From: Candidatus Mycobacterium methanotrophicum
GTDB taxonomy: Bacteria > Actinomycetota > Actinomycetes > Mycobacteriales > Mycobacteriaceae
Reading direction: 5' to 3'
Length of the DNA: 64,000 nt
NCBI RefSeq assembly: GCF_023515995.1
Contig: NZ_CP097320.1
Coordinates: forward strand, 1,550,001 to 1,614,000
Part shown: one piece after another, positions 54,898-64,000 of the stretch
Layout: every line of letters starts with the position of its first letter
Numbering within the stretch: the first letter of the stretch is position 1
The notes under the pieces: model-generated
What the model was told of the DNA's origin: nothing
Database searches by the model: none
The model's input: the letters and a program-made list of their open reading frames with translations, nothing else
Program-made: the position numbers and the translations under genes

Positions 54898-55907
54898 ATG
54901 ACTGACACCATCCCCGCCAGCTCTGCTGAAACCTCCACTGTGGCAAGGCTTCCTATGTTGGATCGGTTGTTGCCGGTCTGGATCGCGGTCGCCATGGTCG
55001 CCGGGTTGCTGTTGGGACGCGGGCTGCCCGGCTTCAACACCGCGCTGCAAAAAGTGCAGATCGACGGGATCTCGCTGCCCATCGCACTGGGACTGCTGAT
55101 CATGATGTATCCGGTGCTGGCCAAGGTCCGCTACGACCGGCTCGACACGGTCACCAACGACCGGCGCCTGCTGGTCAGCTCGCTGCTGCTCAACTGGGTG
55201 CTCGGCCCCGCGGTGATGTTCACGCTGGCCTGGCTGATGCTGCCCGACCTGCCCGAATACCGCACCAGGCTGATCATCGTCGGCCTGGCCCGCTGCATCG
55301 CCATGGTGATCATCTGGAACGACCTGGCCAGCGGAGACCGCGAAGCCGCCGCCGTGCTGGTCGCGCTGAACTCGATCGGACCCAAACCACCATCGCGACC
55401 TCGCCTTGGCAGATCGCCAAATCCGTCCTCATCTTCCTCGGCGTCCCGCTGGCCGCCGGATATCTTTCCCGCCAATGGGGCGAAAAAGTCAAGGGCCGCA
55501 ACTGGTATGAGAGCCGCTACCTGCCCAAGATCGGGCCCTGGGCACTTTACGGGCTGCTGTTCACGATCGTGATGCTGTTCGCTCTCCAAGGCGACCAGAT
55601 CACCGCCCGGCCATGGGACGTCGCACGCATTGCTCTGCCACTTCTGGCCTACTTCGCGATCATGTGGATCGGCGGGTACCTTCTGGGCGCCGCACTCGGC
55701 TTGGGATACGGACGCACCACCACCCTGGCATTCACCGCCGCCGGCAACAACTTCGAACTGGCCATCGCCGTGGCGATCGCCACCTACGGTGCCGCTTCCG
55801 GCCAAGCTCTGGCCGGCGTCGTCGGGCCCCTGATCGAGGTCCCCGTGCTGGTCGCATTGGTCTACGTGTCCTTGGCCTTGCGACCACGCCTATTCTCGCC
55901 GCAATGA
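54898..55907 (+). pseudogene. acr3: Acr3-type arsenite exporter with internal deletion
   Basis: The start is intact: MTDTIPASSAETSTVARLPM, then helices IAVAMVAGLLLGRGLPGFNT and IALGLLIMMYPVLAKVRYDR, up to AAVLVALNSI at ~55379. Here about 25 codons (the FQVVMFAVLGWFYL region) are missing and the frame is changed. The rest continues in another frame as TTIATSPWQIAKSVLIFLGV, RNWYESRYLPKIGPWALYGL, TTTLAFTAAGNNFELAIAVA (a conserved Acr3 helix) and ends LRPRLFSPQ. The lost helix and frameshift should abolish arsenite export. The stop overlaps the arsC ATG (ATGA). Confidence 0.85.
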
Positions 55908-56308
55908 GCGCCAGGCCCAGCGTGCTGTTCGTCTGCGTGCATAACGCCGGCCGTTCCCAGATGGCCGCCGCGCTACTGGCCCATCTCGCCGGTGATCGAA
56001 TCGAAGTCCGTTCGGGGGGAACCGAACCCGGCGACCAGATCAACCCGGCCGCCGCGACGGCGATGGCTGAACTCGGGATCGATATCACCGCTGAGGTGCC
56101 CAAGGTCGTGACTCCCGAGGCGGTGGAGACCAGCGACGTCGTGATCACCATGGGCTGCGGCGACACCTGCCCCTACTATCCCGGAGTGTCCTACCGCGAT
56201 TGGAAACTCGACGACCCGGCAGGCCAACCGCTCGACACCGTTCGCCTCATCCGTGACGACATCGCCGAACGCGTTCGCGCTCTGATCGCCGAACTCCTGC
56301 CGACTTAG
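55904..56308 (+). CDS. arsC: arsenate reductase ArsC (low-molecular-weight phosphatase fold)
   Basis: This 134-residue enzyme starts [20 protein letters not shown]; the P-loop CxxxxxR (CVHNAGR) binds arsenate. Further: [40 protein letters not shown] with the resolving Cys residues, and [20 protein letters not shown] with the general-acid Asp. It reduces arsenate to arsenite, coupled to thioredoxin or mycothiol. The gene is intact and translationally coupled to the broken acr3. Without an exporter its product arsenite would stay in the cell unless another pump exists. It ends overlapping the dacB1 stop. Confidence 0.92.
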   Translation: MSARPSVLFVCVHNAGRSQMAAALLAHLAGDRIEVRSGGTEPGDQINPAAATAMAELGIDITAEVPKVVTPEAVETSDVVITMGCGDTCPYYPGVSYRDWKLDDPAGQPLDTVRLIRDDIAERVRALIAELLPT

Positions 56309-57540
56309 TTCTGCGGCCGGCGGTTCATCGAGCGAGCGGCCATGATCAGCCCGAGCACGATCACGGTGCCGATCACCGCCACACCGACTCGGACCGGCAG
56401 CGCATCGGCGGACGGCACAATTGCGGCGGCATTCGTCGAAGCACCCGCGTCACCGCCCGTGGGGGATTTAGCCGCCGCCAACGCCGGATCGGGCTCGATC
56501 AGCGTGCCCACCCGAGTTCCCGGCGCGGTCGCAAAGCCGTAGTCCAGCAGATGTGCGGCCTGCTCCCACGGCGCAATCGGCAGCCGGGTGCCGTGCAACA
56601 GCACCGCCATCAGTCGGCGCCCGTCGTGATTGGCCGCACCCACGAACGTCTGGCCCGCGTCGTCGGTGTATCCCGTCTTGCCGCCCAGCGCGCCCGGATA
56701 GTGGTAGAGCAGCTGGTTGTCGTTTTCCAGCTGATAGCCGGGATGGTCGGCGTGCCCGGGAAAATCGAACGTCCGGGTACTGACGATGTCAGCGAAAGTT
56801 GGGTTCTGCCAGGCATATCGGTAGAACAGCCCGATGTCGTAGGCCGATGTGCTCATACCGGGCCCATCGAGCCCCGACGGCGTCGCAACGCGGGTGTCGC
56901 GGCCGCCGAGCTTGCCCGCCAGCGCGTTGATCTTCTCCACCGCGACCTGCATGCCGCCCAACTGCATCGCCAGCGCATGCGCCGCGTCGTTGCCTGAGTG
57001 CATCAACAGCCCGTGCAGCAACTGGTTGACGGTGTAGGTGCCACCCGGGGCAACGCCGACCCGGGTGCCCTCCGCGCCGGCATCCTCAGGCGTGCCGTCG
57101 ACGATCTTATTGAGGTTGAGCTCGCGCAGCGACGCCGTCGCGACGAGCACCTTGATGACGCTGGCCGGCCGGTGACGGCCATGCGGATCGCGCGCGGCGA
57201 TGATCGCGCCGCTGTCCAGGTCGGCGACCACCCAGGCCTCGGCAGAAATGTCGCCGGGCACCGGTGGGGTGTCGGCTGCCGTGACCACACCGCAGCCACC
57301 CAGCGCGTTACCGCCGATCGGCGACGCCGGCACCGGCAGCGGCAGCGGCGGATCGCCGGCCTGCGGCACTTCCGACGAGTCCACCGCCGGCGGAGTGGCC
57401 ACCTTATACGGGCAGGTGTCGCGAGGGGGGCCGGACCCGGCAGCGGGCTCGGCGAGCGCAACCGGCATGCCGAACACAGCGGACGCCCAGACCATGAAAG
57501 CCGCCGCTGCCTGGCATGACGCCGTACGTAGGAAGCCCAT
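56305..57540 (-). CDS. dacB1: D-alanyl-D-alanine carboxypeptidase DacB1
   Basis: This 411-residue penicillin-binding protein starts [20 protein letters not shown] with a signal peptide, then a Pro-rich stretch. Active-site motifs: SxxK in [18 protein letters not shown] (Ser and Lys), SxN in [18 protein letters not shown] and KTG in [22 protein letters not shown]-terminal membrane anchor ([20 protein letters not shown]) ends in a short basic tail. It trims the terminal D-Ala of peptidoglycan stem peptides outside the membrane. Length is close to the 405 residues I recall for Rv3330. Confidence 0.94.
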   Translation of the reverse strand: MGFLRTASCQAAAAFMVWASAVFGMPVALAEPAAGSGPPRDTCPYKVATPPAVDSSEVPQAGDPPLPLPVPASPIGGNALGGCGVVTAADTPPVPGDISAEAWVVADLDSGAIIAARDPHGRHRPASVIKVLVATASLRELNLNKIVDGTPEDAGAEGTRVGVAPGGTYTVNQLLHGLLMHSGNDAAHALAMQLGGMQVAVEKINALAGKLGGRDTRVATPSGLDGPGMSTSAYDIGLFYRYAWQNPTFADIVSTRTFDFPGHADHPGYQLENDNQLLYHYPGALGGKTGYTDDAGQTFVGAANHDGRRLMAVLLHGTRLPIAPWEQAAHLLDYGFATAPGTRVGTLIEPDPALAAAKSPTGGDAGASTNAAAIVPSADALPVRVGVAVIGTVIVLGLIMAARSMNRRPQN

Positions 57541-57608
57541 CGTCTGTGCAGATTAGGCGATCATCGGCCCGATTCGCGGTAGCCGCGCTGTGACTGGTGT
57601 TGCAGAAG

Positions 57609-58598
57609 TTACAAATCCAGGTAGCCGACCCCGGGGCCGCCGATGCGGCCCAGCCACAGCCGTCCGGGTGTTTCCACCACGCCGGTGACCAGACCGAAGT
57701 CTGGATGCTGGGTGCGAAGCTGCGTTACGACGCGGCCGTCGTCCGGGTCGAACCCGATCACCCACACCAGCGGCTTCGGGTCCGGTAGCCAGCGATAAGG
57801 CAGCCGCCACAACAGCGAACGGATGGCCGGCGCGCGGGGGCACAACCATTCGCTGAGCCGGTTGCGCTCCGAGACCATAGCGACCCAGATCCGCCCGTCG
57901 CGGCCGGTGGAGATGTTGTCGGGGTAACCGGGCAGATCGGTGACCAGCGCAGTGGTCGAGCCGGCCCGGCTTCCGGTGAGCCAGTACTTGGACAGCCGGC
58001 AGCCGGTTGTCTCGGCGAACACCACCGCCGACTCGTCGACGGTCAGCGTCACGCCGTTGGCGAAGCGCAGACGCGACGCCAGGATGCTCACGGTGCCGTC
58101 GGGATCACGCCGGAACAGCGACCCGGTGGCGCGTCCTTCGACCACCGCACCCTTGTAGTACTCGTAGTGGAACCGGCTGGTGGACTCGGTGAAAAAGAGT
58201 GTGCCATCCGATGATTCGACGACATTGGAACAGAAGGTCAGCTTCCGCCCGGCAACCTCGGCGACCAGCGTCTCCAGTGTTGCGGTGGCAGGGTCGTATC
58301 GCAGCAGGCCGCGGTGGCTGTCGCAGATCAGCAGCCGGCCGTCGCGCGCGACCGCCAAGCCCAGTGGCCGGCCGCCGGTGTTGGTGAGCACCTCGGTGGA
58401 GCTGCCGTCGGCGCTGATCCGGATGATGCGGCCGTCGTCGACGCCGGTCCAGATGTTGCCCTCGGCGTCGGCGACGACGTCTTCGGGCGCGTTGCCCGGT
58501 ACCGCGACGACGTGCAGCGTCGCGGTGAGATCGGGTTCGGGCAATGGCCGTGACGGCGGTGGCTGCCACCGGACGGGGTCGATGGCTGGTTTGGTCAC
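57609..58598 (-). CDS. SMP-30/strictosidine-synthase-like beta-propeller protein
   Basis: This 329-residue protein starts MTKPAIDPVRWQPPPSRPLP. Propeller blades include GNAPEDVVADAEGNIWTGVD, GRPLGLAVARDGRLLICDSH, the strictosidine-synthase signature around RFHYEYYKGAVVEGRATGSL, LRFANGVTLTVDESAVVFAE and GYPDNISTGRDGRIWVAMVS. Such enzymes are calcium-dependent lactonases or esterases. It has no signal peptide. Its ATG overlaps the stop of the upstream aminotransferase (ATGA at 58595-58598), so the pair is co-translated; a shared catabolic role is likely but the substrate is unknown. Confidence 0.88.
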   Translation of the reverse strand: MTKPAIDPVRWQPPPSRPLPEPDLTATLHVVAVPGNAPEDVVADAEGNIWTGVDDGRIIRISADGSSTEVLTNTGGRPLGLAVARDGRLLICDSHRGLLRYDPATATLETLVAEVAGRKLTFCSNVVESSDGTLFFTESTSRFHYEYYKGAVVEGRATGSLFRRDPDGTVSILASRLRFANGVTLTVDESAVVFAETTGCRLSKYWLTGSRAGSTTALVTDLPGYPDNISTGRDGRIWVAMVSERNRLSEWLCPRAPAIRSLLWRLPYRWLPDPKPLVWVIGFDPDDGRVVTQLRTQHPDFGLVTGVVETPGRLWLGRIGGPGVGYLDL

Positions 58599-59938
58599 AA
58601 CTGGCTCCCAATATCAGTCAGCACGCCGCGCAAAATGGTTTCGATGGTGTCGAACTCGGCGTGGCCGCTGATCAGCGGCGGCGCCAACTGGATGACGGAA
58701 TCGCCGCGGTCGTCGGTGCGGCAGTACAGCCCGGCCTCAAAGAGGGCCGACGACACGTAGCCGAGAAGCGCGCGGCGTTCGGTGTCGGTGAAGGTTTGCT
58801 TGGTCGCCTTGTCCTTGACCAGTTCCACGCCGTAGAAGTACCCCTCGCCGCGCACATCGCCGACGATGGGCAGGTCGTACAGCTTTTCCAGGGTGGCGCG
58901 GAAGCGCGGGGCGTGGCTTTTGACGTGGTCGTTGAGGCCCTCGCGTTCGAAGATGTCGAGGTTGGCCAGCGCGACCGCGGCCGATACCGGGTGCCCGCCG
59001 AATGTGTAGCCGTGCGGGAACATCGTGTTGCCGTCGTTGAACGGCTCGAACAACCGCTCGCTGGCGATCATCGCGCCGATCGGGGAGTAGCCCGACGTCA
59101 TGCCCTTGGCGCAGGTGATTATGTCGGGCACGTAGCCGAAGTCGTCGCAGGCGAACATCGACCCGATCCGGCCGAACGCGCAGATCACCTCGTCGGAGAC
59201 CAGCAGCACGTCGTAGGAGTCGCAGATCTGGCGCACCCGTTCGAAATAGCCTGGGGGAGGCGGGATGCTGCCGCCGGCGTTCTGCACCGGTTCCAGGAAA
59301 ACCGCGGCGACCGTCTCGGGTCCTTCGAACTCGATTGCCTCGGCGATACGGTCGGCAGCCCATTGCCCGAACGCCTTGGCGTCGGCGTGCTCACCTGCTC
59401 TGAAAGGTTCCGGGGCGCGGTAGAAGTTCGTGTTGGGCACCCGGAAGCCGCCGGGCGTCACGGGTTCGAACGGCGCCTTATAGCGCGGCAGCCCGGTGAT
59501 GGCCAGCGCGCCGTGGGTGGTGCCGTGGTAGGCGATCGATCGCGAAATCACTTTGTGCTTACCGGGTTTGCCGGTCAGCTTGAAGTACTGCTTGGCCACT
59601 TTCCACGCCGTCTCGACGGCTTCGGTGCCGCCGGTGGTGAAGAACACCCGGTTCAAGTCGCCCGGCGTGTAGTGCGTGAGGCGCTCGGCAAGCTCGATCG
59701 CGGTGGGGGTGGCGTATCCCCATAGCGGGAAGAACGCCAGAGTGCTCGCCTGGCGGGCGGCGACCTCGGCGAGTTCGGTACGGCCGTGGCCGACTTGCAC
59801 AGTGAACAGGCCGGATAACCCGTCGAGGTAGCTCTTGCCCCGGTCGTCGAAGATGATGACGCCCTCGCCGCGAGTGATGATCGGCGGCGTGATGTCCGGG
59901 CCATGGCGGGCGAAGTGCAGCCAGAGGTGGTTTGTCAT
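58595..59938 (-). CDS. class III aminotransferase (Rv3329-like)
   Basis: This 447-residue PLP enzyme starts MTNHLWLHFARHGPDITPPI. Motifs: GVIIFDDRGKSYLDGLSGLF, VFFTTGGTEAVETAWKVAKQ, IAYHGTTHGALAITGLPRYK, EPVQNAGGSIPPPPGYFERV, VLLVSDEVICAFGRIGS (PLP-binding Asp) and ITCAKGMTSGYSPIGAMIAS with the Schiff-base Lys. It transfers amino groups from omega-amino compounds such as diamines or beta-alanine to pyruvate or 2-oxoglutarate. It is coupled to the SMP-30-like gene and divergent from sigJ. Confidence 0.92.
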   Translation of the reverse strand: MTNHLWLHFARHGPDITPPIITRGEGVIIFDDRGKSYLDGLSGLFTVQVGHGRTELAEVAARQASTLAFFPLWGYATPTAIELAERLTHYTPGDLNRVFFTTGGTEAVETAWKVAKQYFKLTGKPGKHKVISRSIAYHGTTHGALAITGLPRYKAPFEPVTPGGFRVPNTNFYRAPEPFRAGEHADAKAFGQWAADRIAEAIEFEGPETVAAVFLEPVQNAGGSIPPPPGYFERVRQICDSYDVLLVSDEVICAFGRIGSMFACDDFGYVPDIITCAKGMTSGYSPIGAMIASERLFEPFNDGNTMFPHGYTFGGHPVSAAVALANLDIFEREGLNDHVKSHAPRFRATLEKLYDLPIVGDVRGEGYFYGVELVKDKATKQTFTDTERRALLGYVSSALFEAGLYCRTDDRGDSVIQLAPPLISGHAEFDTIETILRGVLTDIGSQL

Positions 59939-60028
59939 GTTCCAGGTGAGCGTAACGCTTAGGTCTGATGGCGCGGCTCCTCACTCGCGCCGTTCCGGCG
60001 CTCGCCGTCGCCACGCTAGGCTCGCGAT

Positions 60029-60932
60029 ATGGCTGCAGCGCAGCAGGTCAGCGAATTCGAGGCGTTGCGGCCGCATCTCATGTCGGTCGCCTATCGGTTG
60101 ACCGGCACCGTGGCTGATGCCGAGGACATCGTCCAGGATGCCTGGCTGCGCTGGCACGCGGCCGAAAGCCGCGACGATGTGGTCGATTTGCGGGCCTGGT
60201 TGACCACGGTGGTGAGCAGGCTGGGTCTGGACAGATTGCGGTCGGCCGCGCATCGGCGCGAAACCTACACCGGCAATTGGCTGCCCGAGCCGGTGGTGAC
60301 CGGATTCGATGGGGCCGATCCCCTCTCTGCCGTGGTGGCGAGCGAGGACGCCCGGTTCGCGGCGATGGTGGTGCTGGAGCGACTGTCGCCGGATCAGCGG
60401 GTCGCGTTCGTGCTGCACGACGGATTCGCCGTCCCCTTCGGGCAAGTGGCCGACGTGCTCGGAACCAGCGAGTCCACCGCCCGCCAGCTGGCGTCGCGGG
60501 CCCGCAAGGCCGCCGCCGCCGAAACCCGATCCGTCGCACAACGAGGTGGTCGGCCGGCTGCTGGCCGCCATGGCCGTCGGTGACCTGGAAGCCGTGGTGG
60601 CGCTGTTGCATCCCGACGTGGCCTTCACCGGCGATTCGGATGGCAAGGCGCCCACGGCAGTTCAGGTGATCCACGGGGCGGACAAGGTGGGCCGGTTCAT
60701 GCTCGGCCTTGCCCAACGCTATGGCCCGTCGATGTTTTCAGAGTCGCAGCTGGCGTTGGTCAATGGCGAACTCGGCGTCTACACGGCCGGCTGTGCCGCG
60801 AGTGGCGGGTACCGCGAGATGCTGCCGCGGATCACGGCGATGACAGTGCGTGACGGAAAGGTCTGTGCGCTATGGGATATCGCCAATCCCGAGAAGTTCA
60901 CCGGGTCTCCCTCGGGTGCTGGCCGCTCTTAA
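60029..60932 (+). pseudogene. sigJ: ECF-type sigma factor SigJ, frameshifted
   Basis: From ATG 60029 the first ~165 residues are normal: sigma region 2 (LRPHLMSVAYRLTGTVADAE, DIVQDAWLRWHAAE) and region 4 (LERLSPDQRVAFVLHDGFAV, VADVLGTSESTARQLASRAR). After RARKAAAAE the frame goes wrong and stops at 60583. The C-terminal SnoaL-like regulatory domain continues in another frame: PDPSHNEVVGRLLAAMAVGD, LEAVVALLHPDVAFTGDSDG, GREMLPR-type core and ALWDIANPEKFTGSP. One extra A in GAAACCC at 60521-60527 (expected GAACCC) explains it. Both halves are well conserved, so either the mutation is recent or it is an assembly error. The truncated protein would still be a sigma factor lacking its sensor. Confidence 0.88.
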
Positions 60933-60933
60933 G

Positions 60934-61134
60934 TCATTCGAGTCGAGTGCGGATTGGAGAGAGGGCGTGCCCGGTGGCGTCACCGAAACGATGAGAAAGC
61001 CGCGGATGATGCGCGGTCACCGCGAAGGGCTCGGGAACTTCGCCGAAGCGCCGCTTGGCGACCCGGTACATGACGCGGACCAGCAGGTTCGCCCTCTTCG
61101 GGGGCAGGGGTTCGATGCGGGTTTTCTGTGTCAT
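60934..61134 (-). pseudogene. N-terminal remnant of a carboxymuconolactone decarboxylase-like protein
   Basis: The 66-residue frame MTQKTRIEPLPPKRANLLVR continues VMYRVAKRRFGEVPEPFAVT and AHHPRL, then loses similarity. This is the start of an AhpD/CMD-fold protein (PLPP, RRFGxVPEP, AHH), whose full length is about 190 residues with a CxxC site that is missing here. Its end touches the sigJ stop. In mycobacteria sigJ neighbours often include such peroxidase-type genes, so this is a lost partner. Confidence 0.5.
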
Positions 61135-61199
61135 ACCAGTCAGACGGGACAGCCGCGGGATGCGTGACGGTCTCCCGGCGAGCGGGTATACCCGCGTCC

Positions 61200-61793
61200 A
61201 TGAGACTGGCACTGGCCGCTGCGGCGCTGATCTTCTTCGCCGTCCCCGCGTGCGGCGGCGCCAACGTGAACCCGGCACAGAAACCCGCTTCTACCAGCAC
61301 TGGAGCCGCGATGACGACGGCATCACCGCCGCCAGCCACACCGGGGAATTTCGCCCTCGCCAGCCCGGCGTTCGCTGACAACACCCCGATCCCGGTCGAG
61401 TACTCCTGTAAGGGCCGCAACGTGGCTCCGCCGCTGCGCTGGGAGAACGTGCCGACTGGCACGCACTCGCTGGCCCTGGTGGTCGATGACCCCGACGCCC
61501 CCGCCGGGCTATATGTCCACTGGGTGGTCGCCGGCATCCCGCCCGCGACCACCGAAATCGGCGAAGGGGCACTGCCTGGGGGAGCGAGCGTCAGCCCGAA
61601 CTCCAGTGGCAAGGCGGAGTATCTCGGGCCGTGCCCGCCGGCCGGCACCGGCGTGCACCACTACCGCTTTCAGCTGTATGCGCTGAGCAAGCCGTTGAAC
61701 CTGCCGTCCACGACACCGGCGGCGCAGGCAGCGCGAACGATCGAGACTACGGCCATCGCGACCGCAACTACGGTCGGGTTGTTCAGCTCTTGA
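61200..61793 (+). CDS. PEBP-family lipoprotein
   Basis: This 197-residue protein starts MRLALAAAALIFFAVPACGG, a lipoprotein signal with lipobox VPAC. After a Ser/Thr/Pro linker comes a phosphatidylethanolamine-binding (YbhB/Raf-kinase-inhibitor-like) domain: NFALASPAFADNTPIPVEYS, CKGRNVAPPLRWENVPTGTH, LVVDDPDAPAGLYVHWVVAG (the DPDAP and VHWV signature motifs) and GTGVHHYRFQLYALSKPLNL. These proteins bind phosphate or lipid head groups; the role in mycobacteria is unclear. It is convergent with sdhB across a hairpin at 61810-61869. Confidence 0.9.
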   Translation: MRLALAAAALIFFAVPACGGANVNPAQKPASTSTGAAMTTASPPPATPGNFALASPAFADNTPIPVEYSCKGRNVAPPLRWENVPTGTHSLALVVDDPDAPAGLYVHWVVAGIPPATTEIGEGALPGGASVSPNSSGKAEYLGPCPPAGTGVHHYRFQLYALSKPLNLPSTTPAAQAARTIETTAIATATTVGLFSS

Positions 61794-61809
61794 CGATTCA
61801 GATTGACGA

Positions 61810-61869
61810 TTGAGATTGCGTGCAGGGTTGTGGATTTTCGAGAAATCACAACCCTGGACGCAATCTCAA
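61810..61869. terminator. long intergenic hairpin before sdhB
   Basis: TTGAGATTGCGTGCAGGGTT and the following GTGGATTT (61810-61837) pair with 61843-61869, which ends GGACGCAATCTCAA, across a five-base loop; only a few mismatches. It lies between two convergent genes (PEBP lipoprotein and sdhB). It resembles the hairpin at 45555-45610. Confidence 0.7.
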
Positions 61870-61888
61870 TGAAGGCCGCGCCCGCGGA

Positions 61889-62680
61889 TTAGCGCGCGAA
61901 CATCAACGCGCGCTTGACCTCCTGGATTGCCTTGGTCACCTCGATACCCCGCGGGCATGATTCGGTGCAGTTGAATGTGGTGCGGCAACGCCACACCCCG
62001 TCGACCTCGTTGAGGATTTCCAGGCGCTCGGCGGCGGCCTCGTCGCGGCTGTCGAAGATGAACCGGTGCGCGTTGACGATCGCCGCCGGCCCGAAGTAGC
62101 TGCCCTCATGCCAGAACACCGGGCAGCTGGTGGTACACGCCGCGCACAGGATGCACTTGGTGGTGTCGTCGTAGCGTGCGCGATCGGTTTGGCTTTGGAT
62201 TCGCTCGCGGGTCGGCGGGTTGCCGCCGGCGATCAGGTATGGCTTGACCGCACGGTAGGCGTCGAAGAACGGCTCCATGTCGACGACGAGGTCCTTCTCC
62301 ACGGGCAGCCCGCGGATCGGCTCGACGGTGATGGTCAGCGGTTTGCCGGGCTTGCGGGGAAGCAGGTCGCGCATCAGCACCTTGCAGGCCAGCCGGTTGA
62401 CACCGTTGACCCGCATCGCGTCGGAGCCGCAGACCCCGTGCGCGCAGGACCGCCGGAAGGTCAGCGTGCCGTCGAGGTAGCTCTTGACGTAGATCAGCAG
62501 ATTCAGCAGCCGGTCGGTGGGCAGGCAGGGCACCCGGAAGCTCTGCCAGCCACCGGAACCGGTGTACCGGTCGGGGCTTTCCGGATTGAACCGGGCGATC
62601 CGCAGCGTCACCATTACCGCGCCCTCGGGGATCGGCGGCAACGGCGGACCGCCGGCCTGCACGTCGTCGACAACCGTCAT
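61889..62680 (-). CDS. sdhB: succinate dehydrogenase iron-sulfur subunit SdhB
   Basis: This 263-residue subunit has the length I recall for Rv3319. It starts MTVVDDVQAGGPPLPPIPEG. The plant-type [2Fe-2S] cluster ligands are in FRRSCAHGVCGSDAMRVNGV and the following Cys in NRLACKVLMRDL. The ferredoxin part has CILCAACTTSCPVFW ([4Fe-4S]) and CRTTFNCTESCPRGIEVTKA ([3Fe-4S]). It carries electrons from SdhA to the quinone site of complex II. Its ATG overlaps the sdhA stop by one base (TGATG), so the two are co-translated. Confidence 0.95.
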   Translation of the reverse strand: MTVVDDVQAGGPPLPPIPEGAVMVTLRIARFNPESPDRYTGSGGWQSFRVPCLPTDRLLNLLIYVKSYLDGTLTFRRSCAHGVCGSDAMRVNGVNRLACKVLMRDLLPRKPGKPLTITVEPIRGLPVEKDLVVDMEPFFDAYRAVKPYLIAGGNPPTRERIQSQTDRARYDDTTKCILCAACTTSCPVFWHEGSYFGPAAIVNAHRFIFDSRDEAAAERLEILNEVDGVWRCRTTFNCTESCPRGIEVTKAIQEVKRALMFAR

Positions 62681-64000
62681 CAGTACTTGCGCTCCTTGGC
62701 TTCATAGCGGGTTTGCACGACGGGTTTGAAATCCAGCCGGATGTCGCTGAGCAGCGCGCTGCCCTGTTTGTAGGCCATGGTGTGGCGCATGTAGTTGACG
62801 TCGTCGCGGTTCGGATAGTCCTCGCGGGCATGCCCGCCGCGGGATTCCTTGCGGTTCAACGCACCGGCGACGGTGACCTCGGCCAGCTCAAGCAGGAAAC
62901 CCAGCTCGACGGCTTCCAGCAAGTCGCTGTTGAAGCGTTTTCCTTTGTCGTGCACCGAAATCCGGGAGTAACGCGCTTTGAGCACGTGAATGTCGGCGAG
63001 CGCCTGCTTGAGCGTCTCGTCGGTGCGGAACACCGCGGCGTTGTTGTCCATGGTCTGCTGCAACGCCCCGCGGATGTCGGCGACGCGTTCGTTGCCATGC
63101 TCGCTCAAGATGTCGGCCACCCAACCGACCACCATCGCCGCCGGCTCCGGCGGCAACTCGACGAAGTCGTGACCTAGCGCGTAGTTCGCCGCAGCGATGC
63201 CCGCCCGCCGGCCGAACACGTTGATATCCAGCAGCGAGTTGGTGCCCAACCGGTTGGCGCCGTGCACCGACACGCATGCGCACTCACCTGCCGCGTACAG
63301 GCCGGGCACGGTAAATGCGTTGTCTCGCAACACTTCGCCGGTGACAGTGGTGGGGATGCCGCCCATCGCGTAGTGGCAGGTCGGATAGACCGGGACCAGT
63401 TCTTTGACCGGGTCCACGCCAAGGTAGGTGCGGGCGAACTCGGTGATGTCGGGCAGCTTCGACTCCAGCACATCCTCGCCGAGGTGACGGACGTCGATGT
63501 AGACGTAGTCCTTGTGCGGGCCCGCGCCGCGGCCTTCCAGAACTTCGCGCACCATCGAGCGGGCGACAATGTCGCGCGGCGCCAGGTCGACGATGGTCGG
63601 CGCATAACGCTCCATGAACCGCTCGCCTTCGCCGTTGAGCAGCCGACCGCCCTCACCGCGCACCGCTTCGGAGATCAAAATCCCCAGCCCGGCCAGACCC
63701 GTCGGGTGGAACTGGTGAAACTCCATGTCCTCCAACGGAAGTCCCTTGCGGAACACGATCCCGATGCCGTCGCCGGTCAGCGTGTGCGCGTTGGAGGTGG
63801 TCTTGTACATCCGGCCCGACCCGCCGGTCGCGATCACGACGGCCTTGGCGCCGAAGACGTGGATGTCGCCGGTGGCGAGCTCGTAGGCGACCACCCCGCT
63901 GGCCACCGGACCGCTTGCGGTTTGGGTGAGCACCAAATCCAGCGCGTAGAACTCGTTGAAGAACTCGACGTCGTGCTTGACGCAGTTCTGGTACAGCGTC
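62680..64000 (-). CDS. sdhA: succinate dehydrogenase flavoprotein subunit SdhA, incomplete at window edge
   Basis: The C-terminal ~440 residues are present; the start and the N-terminal FAD-binding GAGGAG region lie beyond 64000. Visible: VVIATGGSGRMYKTTSNAHT, LEDMEFHQFHPTGLAGLGIL with active-site residues, VHGANRLGTNSLLDINVFGR (FAD contact), and the C-terminal ESRGGHAREDYPNRDDVNYM and RHTMAYKQG with the substrate-binding Arg residues. It oxidises succinate to fumarate in the TCA cycle and passes electrons to SdhB. The 5' neighbours sdhC/sdhD should follow outside the window. Confidence 0.95.
   Translation of the reverse strand, partial: TLYQNCVKHDVEFFNEFYALDLVLTQTASGPVASGVVAYELATGDIHVFGAKAVVIATGGSGRMYKTTSNAHTLTGDGIGIVFRKGLPLEDMEFHQFHPTGLAGLGILISEAVRGEGGRLLNGEGERFMERYAPTIVDLAPRDIVARSMVREVLEGRGAGPHKDYVYIDVRHLGEDVLESKLPDITEFARTYLGVDPVKELVPVYPTCHYAMGGIPTTVTGEVLRDNAFTVPGLYAAGECACVSVHGANRLGTNSLLDINVFGRRAGIAAANYALGHDFVELPPEPAAMVVGWVADILSEHGNERVADIRGALQQTMDNNAAVFRTDETLKQALADIHVLKARYSRISVHDKGKRFNSDLLEAVELGFLLELAEVTVAGALNRKESRGGHAREDYPNRDDVNYMRHTMAYKQGSALLSDIRLDFKPVVQTRYEAKERKY

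Overview
This window looks like chromosome from a slow-growing Mycobacterium. The DNA is GC-rich with strong GC3 bias. It carries a block of core genes in the order I recall for the M. tuberculosis region from about Rv3390 down to Rv3318, running inverted here. All locus-tag comparisons are from memory and were not searched. The order is lpqD/htdY, otsB2, a wax ester synthase, dnaE2, a nitroreductase, spoU, folD, a DUF3017 protein, a DUF732 protein, the Rv3342-like methyltransferase, metA, metC, icd1, an alpha/beta hydrolase, trpS, a YihY protein, nagA, dacB1, the Rv3329-like aminotransferase, sigJ, sdhB and sdhA.

Layout. Bases 1-7000 are nested mobile DNA. A broken Tn554-like recombinase/DUF6262 pair abuts an ISAs1-family insertion sequence, and that IS is itself split by a complete RIT element (three overlapping tyrosine recombinases between ~106 bp inverted repeats). 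An mmpL tail lies on the far side. Bases 8100-9800 hold lpqD and htdY. From about 9.8 to 23.8 kb there is an accessory island between htdY and otsB2, a slot that in M. tuberculosis (as I recall) holds the tuberculosinol genes. The island is full of decayed genes: a second signal peptidase I whose catalytic serine codon reads alanine, a gene split into two inverted halves, a half-duplicated DUF732 gene, and pieces of a kinase, a relaxase, a resolvase and an XRE regulator. It also carries a few intact cargo genes: a DUF4352 lipoprotein, an AT-rich pair of nucleotide-sugar dehydrogenase plus processive-type glycosyltransferase, and a full-length group II intron.

From 23.8 to 64 kb the core block is interrupted by smaller gaps. 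Between spoU and folD there are phage-capsid and GTPase relics, an Rv1747-type FHA/ABC transporter and an Rv3359-like remnant. The methionine pair metA-metC is preceded by a clear SAM-IV riboswitch. The monomeric isocitrate dehydrogenase icd2 sits about 2 kb from the dimeric icd1. An arsenic locus lies between nagA and dacB1. It retains arsR and arsC, but the cadI-like and acr3 genes are damaged. dnaE2 has an SOS box just upstream of its start. The window ends inside sdhA.

Many genes are broken by single-base indels, several in short homopolymers (lepB-like gene, sigJ, a thioesterase, two small genes). Some of these could be assembly errors, so they are marked as needing a read check.
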